Positions 39,764 to 49,640 of a stretch of 50,057 bases of DNA are shown piece after piece. This DNA comes from Planctomycetota bacterium (GTDB lineage: Bacteria; Planctomycetota; Planctomycetia; Pirellulales; Pirellulaceae), in assembly GCA_014381825.1 (NCBI GenBank), contig JACNKX010000236.1, positions 1-50,057 of the forward strand, in the 5' to 3' direction. A program made the position numbers and the translations under genes. The stretch's first letter is position 1, and every line of letters begins with the position of its first letter. The notes under the pieces were generated by a model, which had not been told where the DNA came from, did not search any database, and saw only the letters and a program-made list of their open reading frames with translations.

Positions 39764-42283
39764 TCAGTCGCTGGAAAGGCGGCGAAATCCAAGGAAAACA
39801 GGCAAAACAAGGACTGACGACACGAGACAGCAGAAGACACCCAGCGTCAACACTTGTCCAAGGCTTCGCAGTCCCTGATGCGAAGCAATCATCATACTGC
39901 CAAATCCGATCATCGTCGTCGCCGATGTCAGAAAGACCGCGGAAGCAGTGGCATTAGAGATTTCATATCGCACACCTTGCCGCAACGCGTCGTGGACGAC
40001 ATGAACTCCGTCGTCGATCCCGATCCCAAGAATCAACGGCAAGACAATCATGTTCGCCGGATTCAGTGGGATGCCAAGCCAACCGAGCAATCCAAGCAAC
40101 TGCAAGAAACCAAGTCCCATCGGAAGCATCGCCAAGAGAGAGTGCTTGATCGTCCGAAAGTCGAGCACCAATACGATCGCGACGGCGAGCAATGAGTAGA
40201 TGGCGGCGTGAATGTAACTTTGCTGCATTTGACTCGATGCATAAAACGTCTGAATCGGGTGCCCCGTAATGTGTGGATCAACCGACTCGACATCGTGAAC
40301 AAACTGCTCAAGCGATTCCATATTCCAGATGTCGCTGTGCCCATAAACCTTGAGCAAGTGTTGTCCGGTGCGCCCGATGTAGCGTCCGACGAGCGGCTCG
40401 GGCAAGTCGCCGACAAACGGCGGCGCGGGGCTGGACATCGATCGAATCTGCTTCAATGATTCGAGCAATTGTCCAGCGTTATCCTGCTGCGACCGAGAGA
40501 TCCGCGCGAAATACTCCGATGCCGGAAGCTGCCTCAACTCAGCGACCAATTGTCGCACTTTCAGCGATACCGGCGAAGAGCCCCCCTGCCCCGCTTGCAA
40601 TAAACTCTGAATTAACACTTCTTGTTCGACGACCGGCAGCAGCGGCGGCTGTTCCGGAAGCGATGACAGCTGATTTGCGATTCGGACAATCGCTGCTCGC
40701 TGGTCGGCACTCGTCTCAGGAGTGAGCGACGCGATCTCTTCCGTCGCCACGACGCTACTCATCAAGTCCAGCTTTGCCTTGCGATCCATCAGTTCGGCAC
40801 GACTCTCACACAACGACACAGCATACCACACACTTCGTTCTGAGGTCGTCGCCAACTGCCGCTCGAGTTCGACACTCTCCTGATTCTTCGCCTGAAGGTG
40901 CAGGAGATTGTGATCGTAACGAAGCCGAGTCAAACCAGTGCCGAGTGCAATCGTCATCAGGACTAGAGCCGTAAGAACAAACCGCGGATAGCGAGCCGTC
41001 CATCGACACATCGAACCAAACGGCAACAAGGGCGACTGCGGCGTGACATCCGTTTTGCGTTCGCCTAGATGGAGCATCGCAGGCAACATTGTTAAAGCAG
41101 CGATCACACATAGCACGACGCCACCGCCCGCGACGATCCCCAACTCGGCAATGCCAGTGAAGTCCGTCAGCCCGGCAGTAAAGAAGGCCAACGCCGTAGT
41201 AAGCCCTCCGATCACGATTCCAGGCCCGACACGCTGCGCGGTTTCGACTAGCGCGTCATCCGTTCCGAGCGATTCCTCACGACGGTCTTGGAGGTAACGG
41301 GACAAGTAATGAATCCCAAAGTCGATCCCCAATCCAATCAGAATCACGCCAAAAGCAACACTCAAAATGTTCAGGTGTCCGACAACCAGCGTGATGTAAC
41401 CCATCGACCAAGCAATGCCAATCAACAACGTAGCAACTGCCAACAACGGTCGCCTCAACCCACCGAATCCTGCGACGAACACACACGATACGCCAAGTAA
41501 ACTAAGAACACTGGCCCGCGCCGTGTCACGCTGACTCGAACTCATCTCGTCGTGTTCGAGTACCGGCATTCCGGTCAGCCCCATCGTTACATTTGGGTGC
41601 CGCAGACGAACAACCTCGATCTGATCGCGCAAATCGGGAATCGCTTGTTCTAGAGGAACTGGCGACTCCGCGTTCGAGAGTCGCAATAGCACAACGCCAG
41701 TCCGCCCGCCATTCAAGAGAAGATGCCGCGAAGCGAGACGATCCTCCAGCTGGGGCAGGCCCGCAAAACCGGGGCGTTCGGCAGTTTGGTTGATCGCATT
41801 TTCAAAACTCAGCTGGTGCCAGCTACCATCCAGAACTGGCTGGAAATTCGCAAGAAACTGTTCGATCTGCTGTAACTCGTCCAACGAGAGATAATGAAGC
41901 CCTTTCGACTTCAATGATGACAAATCCACCTGATTCATGACGGATCGAAACTCGGGCTGCTGCAACAGTTCGGTCAGATCGTCAGATGCAGCGACAATTG
42001 CTTGCTGAGACTCACCATTGATGACGACGACAATGTCGTCGACATCACCGAACTCATCGAGATACGCTAGCCAGCGGCGATTGAATGCACTGTCTGGATT
42101 CAACAAGTCCAACCGGCTAGTGCGAAACTCCAATAAGAAGACCGCCAGCCCAACACCGACGACTGCCAGAACCAAACCTACGGCTAATACCAAGACCGGA
42201 GCTTTCGTCACGCTGCGCGTCACCACAGCCAGCGGTCTCGCTAGCAACGAAGCATGCTGTCGTGCAGTCTCGTCCGTCGACAT
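39764..42283 (-). CDS. RND/MMPL-family exporter
   Basis: The 839-residue protein has the 12-helix RND layout. TM1 (APVLVLAVGLVLAVVGVGLAVFLLEF) is followed by a large periplasmic loop (about 55-250). TM2-6 come next (VLSLLGVSCVFVAGFGG, IGIAWSMGYITLVVGHLNILSVAFGVILIGLGIDFGIHYLSRYLQDRREE, VIGGLTTALAFFTAGLTDFTG), then TM7 (FVLTALVLMTIALGTGL), a second loop and TM8-12 (LLAVAIVLVLDFRTIKHSLLAMLPMGLGFLQLL, MIVLPLILGIGIDDGVHVVHDALRQG). The GIDFGIHYLSRY and GIGIDDGVHVVHD strings are the MMPL/HpnN-type intramembrane motifs. Related proteins move hopanoids or other lipids. An envelope-lipid cargo is plausible given the neighbourhood but not shown. Confidence 0.92.
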   Translation of the reverse strand: MSTDETARQHASLLARPLAVVTRSVTKAPVLVLAVGLVLAVVGVGLAVFLLEFRTSRLDLLNPDSAFNRRWLAYLDEFGDVDDIVVVINGESQQAIVAASDDLTELLQQPEFRSVMNQVDLSSLKSKGLHYLSLDELQQIEQFLANFQPVLDGSWHQLSFENAINQTAERPGFAGLPQLEDRLASRHLLLNGGRTGVVLLRLSNAESPVPLEQAIPDLRDQIEVVRLRHPNVTMGLTGMPVLEHDEMSSSQRDTARASVLSLLGVSCVFVAGFGGLRRPLLAVATLLIGIAWSMGYITLVVGHLNILSVAFGVILIGLGIDFGIHYLSRYLQDRREESLGTDDALVETAQRVGPGIVIGGLTTALAFFTAGLTDFTGIAELGIVAGGGVVLCVIAALTMLPAMLHLGERKTDVTPQSPLLPFGSMCRWTARYPRFVLTALVLMTIALGTGLTRLRYDHNLLHLQAKNQESVELERQLATTSERSVWYAVSLCESRAELMDRKAKLDLMSSVVATEEIASLTPETSADQRAAIVRIANQLSSLPEQPPLLPVVEQEVLIQSLLQAGQGGSSPVSLKVRQLVAELRQLPASEYFARISRSQQDNAGQLLESLKQIRSMSSPAPPFVGDLPEPLVGRYIGRTGQHLLKVYGHSDIWNMESLEQFVHDVESVDPHITGHPIQTFYASSQMQQSYIHAAIYSLLAVAIVLVLDFRTIKHSLLAMLPMGLGFLQLLGLLGWLGIPLNPANMIVLPLILGIGIDDGVHVVHDALRQGVRYEISNATASAVFLTSATTMIGFGSMMIASHQGLRSLGQVLTLGVFCCLVSSVLVLPVFLGFRRLSSD

Positions 42284-42362
42284 TTATAGTTGGCTCTTAG
42301 TGGCAAAGGTCGCAAGGTTCTATCGTCGTGATCGAGATCGACCAAGACAAGGCGAGAGATTA

Positions 42363-43589
42363 TCATTTCGATGAGGCAACAGCGTCGGATGATGGATTAA
42401 GCATGCACAGCACAGTGCATATTAAGCAGCCCAGACCTGCCACACCCGCCAGCGTCCCGTAAACGAACCCGTCACTTTGAAACTCGCCGGCGAAGAGGGC
42501 ACCGAAGCTTCCTAAACCAAGTCCCATGGCGAAGCTGAATCCGTAACATAAGCTGCGGCGATGACGTGGCGTGTACTTGGCGATGAGGCTGTTGTAGATC
42601 GGTTGGTGCATGAAGTGGACGAGGGCCAAGAGACCTGCTGCGGGTACTCGATCCCAAGTTCCGGCGAATGCCATCCACGCAAGAAACGGAATGTTTCCGA
42701 AAGTGATCCATGCCAGTTGTCGTTCAAGAATCGACGACTTCGCGAATCGACCAGCGACCGCTTGGCCAGCGCATCCAGCGAACAACACGCCGGCTGCGAG
42801 AAAATTACCGTCCCCCTTCGCTGAACCGAACGACTCGGCGGCATCGCTAAGATATCGCGGCAGAAAACTCATCAATGCCGAGTAGATAAACCCCTGCACC
42901 GCCGCCATCGCAGTCAGTGTGAAGAACGAAGTCCAGTCAACGTGATCTTGTTCATCTTTATGGGAAGTGGGAGCATCTGACTCACCGGAGGATTTTCGAC
43001 GAGACTCGACAATTGGTTGCCGAACAGCCTGCCAGACGAATACAAGTCCCAGGATCGCGCCTGGCACCACCAGGACCCAATATATTTGTCGCCAGGTAAA
43101 GCTTGCGGCCAATAGCACTCCGGCCAACAGCGGCGCAGAACTGATTCCTGCCGAACCGAAAATGCCGTGCAACCCGAGCGCCTGCGGACGATTGTCGGCG
43201 GTTGTTTCGTGAGAAATCAGCGACAGTCCAGCGGGATGGTAGATCGAAGCGAATGCTCCCATCGCGATCATGGCGATGAACAAGGAGTTTTGAGTCGAGG
43301 AAGTCGCCGCCAAGGCGCAAGCAGCCGCACATCCCAACAAGTAGATGGCGAGCAATCGTCTCGCACCGAATCGATCCACGAGCAGTCCCGCGACAATCGC
43401 GCCGAAGCCCCACATCAGTCGCCATACATTCGACAAGCGACCAGTCATCGCTTTGCCGCTCACTTCATCAGCGCCAAAATACTCGGAGGCAATTTGCTGC
43501 TCGACACTTGGCAGCGACAATTCAAAGACATGTACGAGCGAGTGCGCCAAGGAAATCAGCAGCACTAAATACAACGTCGCGCGAACCAT
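42363..43589 (-). CDS. MFS transporter
   Basis: The 408-residue protein shows twelve hydrophobic segments typical of the major facilitator superfamily. It has RLSNVWRLMWGFGAIVAGLLVDRFGARRLLAIYLLG (the GxLaDrxGrr motif between TM2 and TM3), FGSAGISSAPLLAGVLLAASFTWRQIYWVLVVPGAILGLVFVW, and a second half starting with FFTLTAMAAVQGFIYSALMSFLPRYL. A cytoplasmic loop with charged residues (ESRRKSSGESDAPTSHKDEQDHVD) separates the halves. Its start codon overlaps the trpD stop (TGATG), so it is translated together with trpD. The substrate is unknown; an aromatic or sugar-like compound is a guess from the neighbour only. Confidence 0.9.
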   Translation of the reverse strand: MVRATLYLVLLISLAHSLVHVFELSLPSVEQQIASEYFGADEVSGKAMTGRLSNVWRLMWGFGAIVAGLLVDRFGARRLLAIYLLGCAAACALAATSSTQNSLFIAMIAMGAFASIYHPAGLSLISHETTADNRPQALGLHGIFGSAGISSAPLLAGVLLAASFTWRQIYWVLVVPGAILGLVFVWQAVRQPIVESRRKSSGESDAPTSHKDEQDHVDWTSFFTLTAMAAVQGFIYSALMSFLPRYLSDAAESFGSAKGDGNFLAAGVLFAGCAGQAVAGRFAKSSILERQLAWITFGNIPFLAWMAFAGTWDRVPAAGLLALVHFMHQPIYNSLIAKYTPRHRRSLCYGFSFAMGLGLGSFGALFAGEFQSDGFVYGTLAGVAGLGCLICTVLCMLNPSSDAVASSK

Positions 43590-44602
43590 CAGGCGTGGCT
43601 CGCTTCGGCAAGCTTCGTCAATAAGCTTTCCGCCGCCCCACTGTCAATCGCTTCGGCCGTCTTGGCGGCGCAAACGGCGAAAGATTCGTCGATGCCTGCT
43701 GTCCAAAGGGCAGCTGCGGCATTCATCACAACTATGTCGCGCGCCGCTCCTGGCTGGCCGCTCAGGACGTCTCGAATCATCTCGGCACTTGCTTGCGGAC
43801 CGTCAACCAACATCGACTCGTTACTCGATTCCGGCATATCAAAATCCGCCGGCTGCCAAGTGGTTTCCTTGAGCGACTGCCCGGTGACGACGGTCACGTT
43901 TGTTACGCCACCGAGCGTTACTTCGTCGATCCCATCTTCACCACACACTACAACAGCTCGTTTCGCGTCGAGCAATGACAAGGCTTGACCAAGCAATCGG
44001 CGGAGGTGAGGTTTACCAACTCCCAACAACTGAAAGGGGGCGGAGGCCGGATTACAAAGCGGTCCGAGCATGTTGAAGATCGTCGGCACACCAAGCTTCT
44101 TCCGCGCCGCGGATACGTGCCGCATTGAGGCATGCAGCTGAGGAGCGAAGCAGAAACAGATGCCAACTTCATCGAGACACCGCTCGACCGTTGCCACGGA
44201 GGCTTCGATGTTGACTCCCAACTCGGCCAGCACATCCGCTGAACCCGTCTTACTTGTGATGCTCCGATTTCCGTGCTTTGCCACGGGAACACCGGCAGCC
44301 GCGGTGACGACAGCCGCTGCGGTGCTGATATTAAATGTTCCCGATCCATCGCCGCCCGTGCCGCAGGTGTCAATGAAATCCGTACGAGTCGTGCGGATCG
44401 GAGTCATGTGCTGGCGCATTGCCTGGGCCGCTCCCGCGATCTCCGAGACGGTCTCTCCCTTCCATCGCAGGGCGTTTAGAAACAGGCCGATCTCGTCGTC
44501 GCTCCAGCTGCCGTCCATCATCGAGCCGATCACGCCTGCCATCTCGTCCATGGCGAGATCTTCGCCTCCGGAGATACGACCGATCGTCGATTGAATGTTC
44601 AC
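43589..44602 (-). CDS. trpD: Anthranilate phosphoribosyltransferase
   Basis: The 337-residue enzyme has DTCGTGGDGSGTFNISTAAA (PRPP-binding loop), KHGNRSITSKTGSADVLAELGVNIE, FCFAPQLHASMRHVSAARKKLGVPTIFNMLGPLCNPA and VCGEDGIDEVTLGG. It transfers phosphoribose from PRPP to anthranilate in tryptophan synthesis. The length equals the usual 330-350. No other trp gene is in the window, as is common when the pathway is scattered. Its stop overlaps the MFS start. The TrpD call is firm, including all catalytic motifs. Confidence 0.96.
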   Translation of the reverse strand: MNIQSTIGRISGGEDLAMDEMAGVIGSMMDGSWSDDEIGLFLNALRWKGETVSEIAGAAQAMRQHMTPIRTTRTDFIDTCGTGGDGSGTFNISTAAAVVTAAAGVPVAKHGNRSITSKTGSADVLAELGVNIEASVATVERCLDEVGICFCFAPQLHASMRHVSAARKKLGVPTIFNMLGPLCNPASAPFQLLGVGKPHLRRLLGQALSLLDAKRAVVVCGEDGIDEVTLGGVTNVTVVTGQSLKETTWQPADFDMPESSNESMLVDGPQASAEMIRDVLSGQPGAARDIVVMNAAAALWTAGIDESFAVCAAKTAEAIDSGAAESLLTKLAEASHA

Positions 44603-44715
44603 GGTAATTGCCTTTGTTACTTTTAGTGAGGGGTTAAGCGATAAAACAGAATGCCTGGTGGCACCGGAACTATCTGGCTTGTCGATTCTCAGGTTGAATC
44701 TTACAATCGCTGGCT

Positions 44716-45657
44716 ATGGCAAGGAAGGTGATCATTGACTGCGACCCGGGGATCGACGACGCGATCGTACTTTGCATGGCTTTGTTCGATCCGAGGCTTG
44801 AGATCGTCGCGGTAACCGCTGCCGAAGGAAATGTTTCCGCACATCAAGCGAGTCGCAACGTCCAAACGATCATCGAGCAACTCGATCCACCACGGCTACC
44901 TCGGGTCGGTGTAGCGGGTGAGATCGAAGACGCACCGGCCACGGACAGTTCGTCTCTTCATGGCGAAGACGGCCTCGGGAACGCAGGTTTCCGGACTTCC
45001 GAGCTGCATCATCAACATCCCTCCGACAAGATCATCTGCGACGAAGTTCGTGCTGCGGAGGATGAGGTTACCATCCTTTGCCTAGGCCCGTTAACGAATG
45101 TGGCTCGGGCACTCAAACGCGATCCCGAACTGTGCACGATGATCAGTCAAGTGGTCATCGCCGGCGGCAGTATTGGAGTTGGTGGGAATGTCACGCCAGC
45201 CGCCGAATTCAACATGTATTTCGATCCCGTTAGTGCACGAACTGTTTTTCGCTCCGCGATGACAAAGACTCTGGTGCCGTTGGACGTGGCACGCGAAGTG
45301 GCGTTGACATTCGACGTCATGGAAGAACTGCCGGCCGAAGCGACGCGCGTAGGCAGCTTTCTCCGTAAGCTTATGCCGTTCGCCTTTAGAGCGCACCATC
45401 AAGTCTTAGGACAAGAAGGGTTTCGTTTGCCCGCAGTCGTCGCGCTGTTGTCGATTGTTCAACCTGAACTATTCCACACCGAAGAGATGGCTGGCGATGT
45501 CGAGACTCGCGGTATTCTAACCAAGGGAGCGACCGTCTTCGATCGACGCATCAAAACCCTGTGGCGGCCGAATATGGAAGTTGTCACCGAACTCGACGCA
45601 GTCGCTGCGACGGACTGCGTCGTCCGCGGCCTTTCCACAGCCGGGACGAAAGCGTAA
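44716..45657 (+). CDS. Inosine/uridine-preferring nucleoside hydrolase
   Basis: The 313-residue protein has the family signature IDCDPGIDDAIVLCMALFDP near the start (DxDxxxDD calcium site), AEGNVSAHQASRNVQTIIEQL, EVTILCLGPLTNVARALKRDP, GGSIGVGGNVTPAAEFNMYFDP and further calcium and sugar-contacting residues (LVPLDVAREV). It hydrolyses the N-glycosidic bond of ribonucleosides for salvage. The start is ATG, divergent from trpD with 113 bases between. It converges with the glycosyltransferase gene, leaving 47 bases between stop codons. Confidence 0.93.
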   Translation: MARKVIIDCDPGIDDAIVLCMALFDPRLEIVAVTAAEGNVSAHQASRNVQTIIEQLDPPRLPRVGVAGEIEDAPATDSSSLHGEDGLGNAGFRTSELHHQHPSDKIICDEVRAAEDEVTILCLGPLTNVARALKRDPELCTMISQVVIAGGSIGVGGNVTPAAEFNMYFDPVSARTVFRSAMTKTLVPLDVAREVALTFDVMEELPAEATRVGSFLRKLMPFAFRAHHQVLGQEGFRLPAVVALLSIVQPELFHTEEMAGDVETRGILTKGATVFDRRIKTLWRPNMEVVTELDAVAATDCVVRGLSTAGTKA

Positions 45658-45704
45658 TTGCCGACGCAGTCTGGGGACTGTGACGAGGATCAGTCTTAGC
45701 CACT

Positions 45705-47321
45705 TCACCGCTCAAGACGGTGCAGATCTGGTCGCAACGCCACGTTGGCAAAGCGTTCGCGTCCGTGCGTACCGAATCCGATCTGTTCGTCGACCATCGC
45801 CTGATCCAGAGCGACGCCTCGCCAAAGATGCACTGTCAGGTGCCGTGACGAGCTGATCGCGACGGTGACTTCGCGAATCGGATCGACTTGGCCAAAACAA
45901 GCCGCTAACTCTGGCGGAACGGTCGGCCCGCCAGTAACGATCATCGCCGTCCTACTCTCGGACTCACGAGGTCCACCCCAGACATCGTACTGCGTACTGA
46001 CGACGCCGGAAGGATTCCAGACGAACGCTTCGGGGTGCTGCGGCATGTAAAAGGCAAGTTCGCTGGCGTAAGCGCGACCATTCGTCACGACAAGCAGAGA
46101 ACGATTCGGTTCAGGTAACTCGGCAAACGCATCACCGACCTTAACACCAAGCTCGGCCCAGCCGCGCAGTCGCACTGCGGGATCGAGCTTCGTTCCCTCG
46201 AGACCTAGCCCGAATCCCAGCAAGTACGTTAACACGGTCGCCACGATGCCCGTGCCGAGCGCAATGGAAAGACGCCGGTCAGACCCTTTGGCTTCTAAAA
46301 CACGAGCATGGCTCTGGAACACGGCACCGACGGCCAAGACAACGCCTGCGATGTAAGCGGGCGCAGCCCAGTTTGGTTCAACTCGCTGCTTAAAGGCTAA
46401 TGCAAACGCTCCAAGTAGTGGAAGTACACTGAACGTCAATAAAAACTTCGTACAGCGATCGCAACGTTTGAACGAATACACGCCAACGAAACCAGCCGAT
46501 AGGAACAGCCAGCATGTCACCGGCGAGACGACTCCAAACTGCGATCCAATGAACTCAAGGAATCGCGTGAGCCGCTTCAGCATCGTGACCTGTTCGGCAG
46601 AAAAGTGACCACTTGTATGTGCGAGAGTCACCCATCCGTTCTGTACGTTCCACCATAAGACTGGTGTTAGAAAACAAAGTGCCAAGATCGCACAGATCCA
46701 AAGCGCAGGCCGCCGCAACTCAATGCGATCCTCTCGACTGATCAACAGGAACGATCCGGCAAGAAGCAAAAACGCCAGCATCGTTTGCTTAGACAGGATG
46801 CCTAGGCCGATGGCCACGGTCACACCGACCAGCCATCGAAAGCGAGTGCGATCTCGTTTTAGTAACTGCCAAAAAGCATAGAGTGCAACCGACCAACAAA
46901 AGAGAAGAGGCGCGTCGATCGTCATGACTAAGCCCAGTGCCGCGCTGCCGGGAGACGCCAGCGATAACAACGTGGCCCAGAACCCGGCTTTCGAGCCAAA
47001 CATGTCTCGGGCGAGAAGAAACACGAAGATCGTTCCCCCAGTGCCTAACACGATCGCGGGCAATCGGACTGCAACCGCCGTGTCGCCAAAGATCGACGTC
47101 GAGGCGGCAATGAGCCAAGCGACCATCGGAGGTTTGCTGTAATAACACACGTCCAACCGACGCGCCCACTCCCAGTAATACGCTTCGTCATGAACTAGAT
47201 CTAAGGGCACGACGGCAGCAAACAGCAACCGCAGCAAGAAACATCCTCCGATGACGTACAGCGTACGACGAAGCCAGACATCCCCCGACAACTCGGCGGT
47301 TTCGATTGGCGTCGTTTCCAT
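45705..47321 (-). CDS. ArnT/PMT-like dolichyl-phosphate-type glycosyltransferase
   Basis: The 538-residue multi-pass membrane protein has the glycosyltransferase 39/ArnT signature. The first helix is followed by VHDEAYYWEWARRLDVCYYSKPPMVAWLIAAST, with the catalytic Asp in HDEAYYW, then TAVAVRLPAIVLGTGGTIFVFLLARDMFG. About ten more membrane helices follow, with a C-terminal periplasmic domain (YASELAFYMPQHPEAFVWNPSG). ArnT-like enzymes transfer sugars from polyprenyl phosphate to lipid A or proteins in the periplasm. The ATG at 47321 is preferred over 47339, because CAGGAG lies 8 bases before it. It lies 43 bases after the LptF/LptG permease stop. Confidence 0.87.
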   Translation of the reverse strand: METTPIETAELSGDVWLRRTLYVIGGCFLLRLLFAAVVPLDLVHDEAYYWEWARRLDVCYYSKPPMVAWLIAASTSIFGDTAVAVRLPAIVLGTGGTIFVFLLARDMFGSKAGFWATLLSLASPGSAALGLVMTIDAPLLFCWSVALYAFWQLLKRDRTRFRWLVGVTVAIGLGILSKQTMLAFLLLAGSFLLISREDRIELRRPALWICAILALCFLTPVLWWNVQNGWVTLAHTSGHFSAEQVTMLKRLTRFLEFIGSQFGVVSPVTCWLFLSAGFVGVYSFKRCDRCTKFLLTFSVLPLLGAFALAFKQRVEPNWAAPAYIAGVVLAVGAVFQSHARVLEAKGSDRRLSIALGTGIVATVLTYLLGFGLGLEGTKLDPAVRLRGWAELGVKVGDAFAELPEPNRSLLVVTNGRAYASELAFYMPQHPEAFVWNPSGVVSTQYDVWGGPRESESRTAMIVTGGPTVPPELAACFGQVDPIREVTVAISSSRHLTVHLWRGVALDQAMVDEQIGFGTHGRERFANVALRPDLHRLER

Positions 47322-47364
47322 GCTGAAGGTCTCCTGCATTTTCGGGTCGCATCTGGCTCGGGAA

Positions 47365-48516
47365 TTATGATCTGACTTGCCAGCGCATGAGCAACAGCCC
47401 TGCGACTAACAACACACCGTCGGCCAGCCAAACGGTAAGACTCGGAAATATTCCGCCACGGGCGAGGTTTTCTCCCACGACAAGCAATGGATAGTAAATC
47501 AACAGAATCGGCCCAAAACAGAGAAAGAAGACACCGACGTTGTCTGACGACTTTTGCCATATAGCCACGGGGATTCCCACCATCGCAAAGCAAAGACAGG
47601 CGAAACCATTCGAGAACCGCCGTGGTGTCTCCGCCTGCAAACGATAGAGTCGCTGTTGATGATGCTGGAAGTCGATGGCAAATTGTTCTGGGTCTTCCAT
47701 CACCTGCTTTTGTCGTCGATTTGCGTCTCGAAGCCACGCTTGTTCACGACGGACTTGCGATCCTACTTCCGACACTCGCAAGGCCGCCGGCGAAGCGACG
47801 TCGACGTCGCCGCGAGCGCTGGAAGGAAGATCAATCTCGCTGGTCCAAATCCCGTTGAAACTAATGCTCGTTTCGTCCCCAACTTCTACCCAGCCGTGAT
47901 AGCAGTCAAATCGGAGTGTGTCTTCAAGGTCGGAACATGTGATGCTGGCTCGTTCGGCCGAGAACGTTACTGGCTGGTTCTCGGTGCCTCCTTCAAACAC
48001 CTGAATGACGGGCTGGACCAGATCACCGTCTTCGACGCCTCTAACGGAGATCGATAGTTGGTGATTGGTGAACGACTTGTTCGAGCTTAAGTAACCATAG
48101 ATGATTTCGTCCGTCGCATTGATCATTGTCCGCTTGAGTCCTGGACGGGCCCAGATCGCGCACACGTCATAGATTTGGAACGTGATCAGGCTTAACAGAC
48201 AAGCGACTCCGAGAATCGGCCACACAAGTCGTGACGGATTCACTCCCGAGGCTTTAACGGCCAAGATCTCGTTCGTCGCGGACATTCTCCCAAAGACACT
48301 ACAAACGGCGAAGAGCAGACAGCCCGGCAGCGCAAAGCGAAGCATCTCCGGAACAAGAAATGGGAGTACCTGCGCGATGACTCGTGGTGGCAAACCGTGG
48401 CGAATACCCTGCTGGGCTCCACCAACCATCAAAAGACAGGCGAGTATGGCAAACGCCGCGACGAAGAACGTCTTGAGCGTCTCAATCAGAACGTAGCGAG
48501 GAACAGTAGTCATCAA
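47365..48516 (-). CDS. LptF/LptG-type lipopolysaccharide export permease
   Basis: The 383-residue protein starts with VPRYVLIETLKTFFVAAFAILACLLMVGG, then LPFLVPEMLRFALPGCLLFAVCSVFGRMSATNEILAVKASGVNPSRLVWPILG, the LptF/LptG family signature. A large periplasmic beta-rich domain follows (about 130-260), then three C-terminal helices (GFACLCFAMVGIPVAIWQ, VGVFFLCFGPILLIYYPLLVVGENLARGG). LptF and LptG with LptB extract LPS or related lipids from the inner membrane. Only one such gene is in the window; the partner is presumably elsewhere. Neighbouring GT39 and PAP2 genes support an envelope-lipid role. Confidence 0.93.
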   Translation of the reverse strand: MMTTVPRYVLIETLKTFFVAAFAILACLLMVGGAQQGIRHGLPPRVIAQVLPFLVPEMLRFALPGCLLFAVCSVFGRMSATNEILAVKASGVNPSRLVWPILGVACLLSLITFQIYDVCAIWARPGLKRTMINATDEIIYGYLSSNKSFTNHQLSISVRGVEDGDLVQPVIQVFEGGTENQPVTFSAERASITCSDLEDTLRFDCYHGWVEVGDETSISFNGIWTSEIDLPSSARGDVDVASPAALRVSEVGSQVRREQAWLRDANRRQKQVMEDPEQFAIDFQHHQQRLYRLQAETPRRFSNGFACLCFAMVGIPVAIWQKSSDNVGVFFLCFGPILLIYYPLLVVGENLARGGIFPSLTVWLADGVLLVAGLLLMRWQVRS

Positions 48517-48531
48517 ACTGCGAACTTTGCA

Positions 48532-49470
48532 TCATGCGGCTCGTCGTTTCGGGGCATCTCGTATACGCGTTTCCGGCGTGTTGTTCTCGCGATCAACCGA
48601 CTCGCGATACTCATCCAAGCGAAAAACCGATGGCTCTGCTGCCAGGTCCCGATCGTTCGACGCTTCCGTCGATATCTCCTGACTCGCCGGAGGCAATACG
48701 TAGGCCAGTACGAGGCCGGTAAAGTAAACAATCGCGCCGGACCAAAGAACATCGCTTGCAAAATGACTCCCCTGTGCAACTCGACCGACTCCCATCGCGA
48801 TCCCCAGCGATAGCCCGATCACGAGAAACGTGAGCGACCATCGCCGACTGCTTCGCGTGCGAATGAAGATCGGAGCGAGCAAATAGAATCCCATAGAAGC
48901 GTGTCCAGAAGGGAAGGATTTTGATCTGTGTTCGCTAGCTTCACGCAGATTCAGAACGGGAACGAAGTCTTCGCTGCCTCCAAACTCGGTCAGTTCGCAA
49001 GGCCGAGGACGATCCCATGATGGCTTAAGGAGTCCGTTCACGAGCAGCCCTGGACCTAACGCTAGCAGCAGGGCCACCAACGCGCATGGTTCGCGAAACG
49101 CTCGAAGGCGGTGCCAAGCGAAACTAGCAACGAACATCGCAGTTGCACTGATCCCCATTATCAGGCCCGGAATCGGACCGTAACGGTACAGCACCAACCA
49201 CTGGCGGGCGTCGAGTTCTGGGAAACGCGATGCTTCCGCGTTGAAAAACAATCGACTGATACGAAGATCGAGATCAAAGCAGCGCACACAAGTAGTGAGA
49301 AACACAAGTGCTATAACGGGCAGCACAATATAAAGAAGCAGATGTGTTCGATTGACGACAGTCCAATGCAGTCGCAACGCGATTTCATCCACCGGGTCTA
49401 AGGACTCGGCGTCCTCGTTTGGATCTCCCGAAAACACTCTCAGATTTGAAGCGCAGGTAGAGGCTGACAT
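48532..49470 (-). CDS. PAP2-family lipid phosphatase
   Basis: The approximately 312-residue protein has five to six membrane helices and the three phosphatase motifs: KPSWDRPRP (C1, KxxxxxxRP), KSFPSGHASMGF (C2, PSGH) and GVGRVAQGSHFASDVLW (C3, SRxxxxxHxxxD type). Together they mark an integral membrane phosphatidic acid phosphatase or undecaprenyl-pyrophosphate phosphatase. The last 60 residues are an unusual charged cytoplasmic tail (STEASNDRDLAAEPSVFRLDEYRESVD). The start at 49470 (MSASTCASNL) is chosen because the longer frame to 49584 lacks family residues; the ribosome site is weak. It is co-oriented with the LptF/LptG and GT39 genes. Confidence 0.9.
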   Translation of the reverse strand: MSASTCASNLRVFSGDPNEDAESLDPVDEIALRLHWTVVNRTHLLLYIVLPVIALVFLTTCVRCFDLDLRISRLFFNAEASRFPELDARQWLVLYRYGPIPGLIMGISATAMFVASFAWHRLRAFREPCALVALLLALGPGLLVNGLLKPSWDRPRPCELTEFGGSEDFVPVLNLREASEHRSKSFPSGHASMGFYLLAPIFIRTRSSRRWSLTFLVIGLSLGIAMGVGRVAQGSHFASDVLWSGAIVYFTGLVLAYVLPPASQEISTEASNDRDLAAEPSVFRLDEYRESVDRENNTPETRIRDAPKRRAA

Positions 49471-49640
49471 TGGGACGCTAGCAGATATAGGGGCTCCGCA
49501 GAACGCGGAAGGACACGAGAAGAGACCACTAATTGGTGGTATCGGCGAGAATCCTCGACCGACTTTAAGTCTGCCCAGAGGCACTTCTCATTTCGCCCAA
49601 ACTACTGCCCTAATTTTCCGCAATAAGTTCACTGGAGCGA

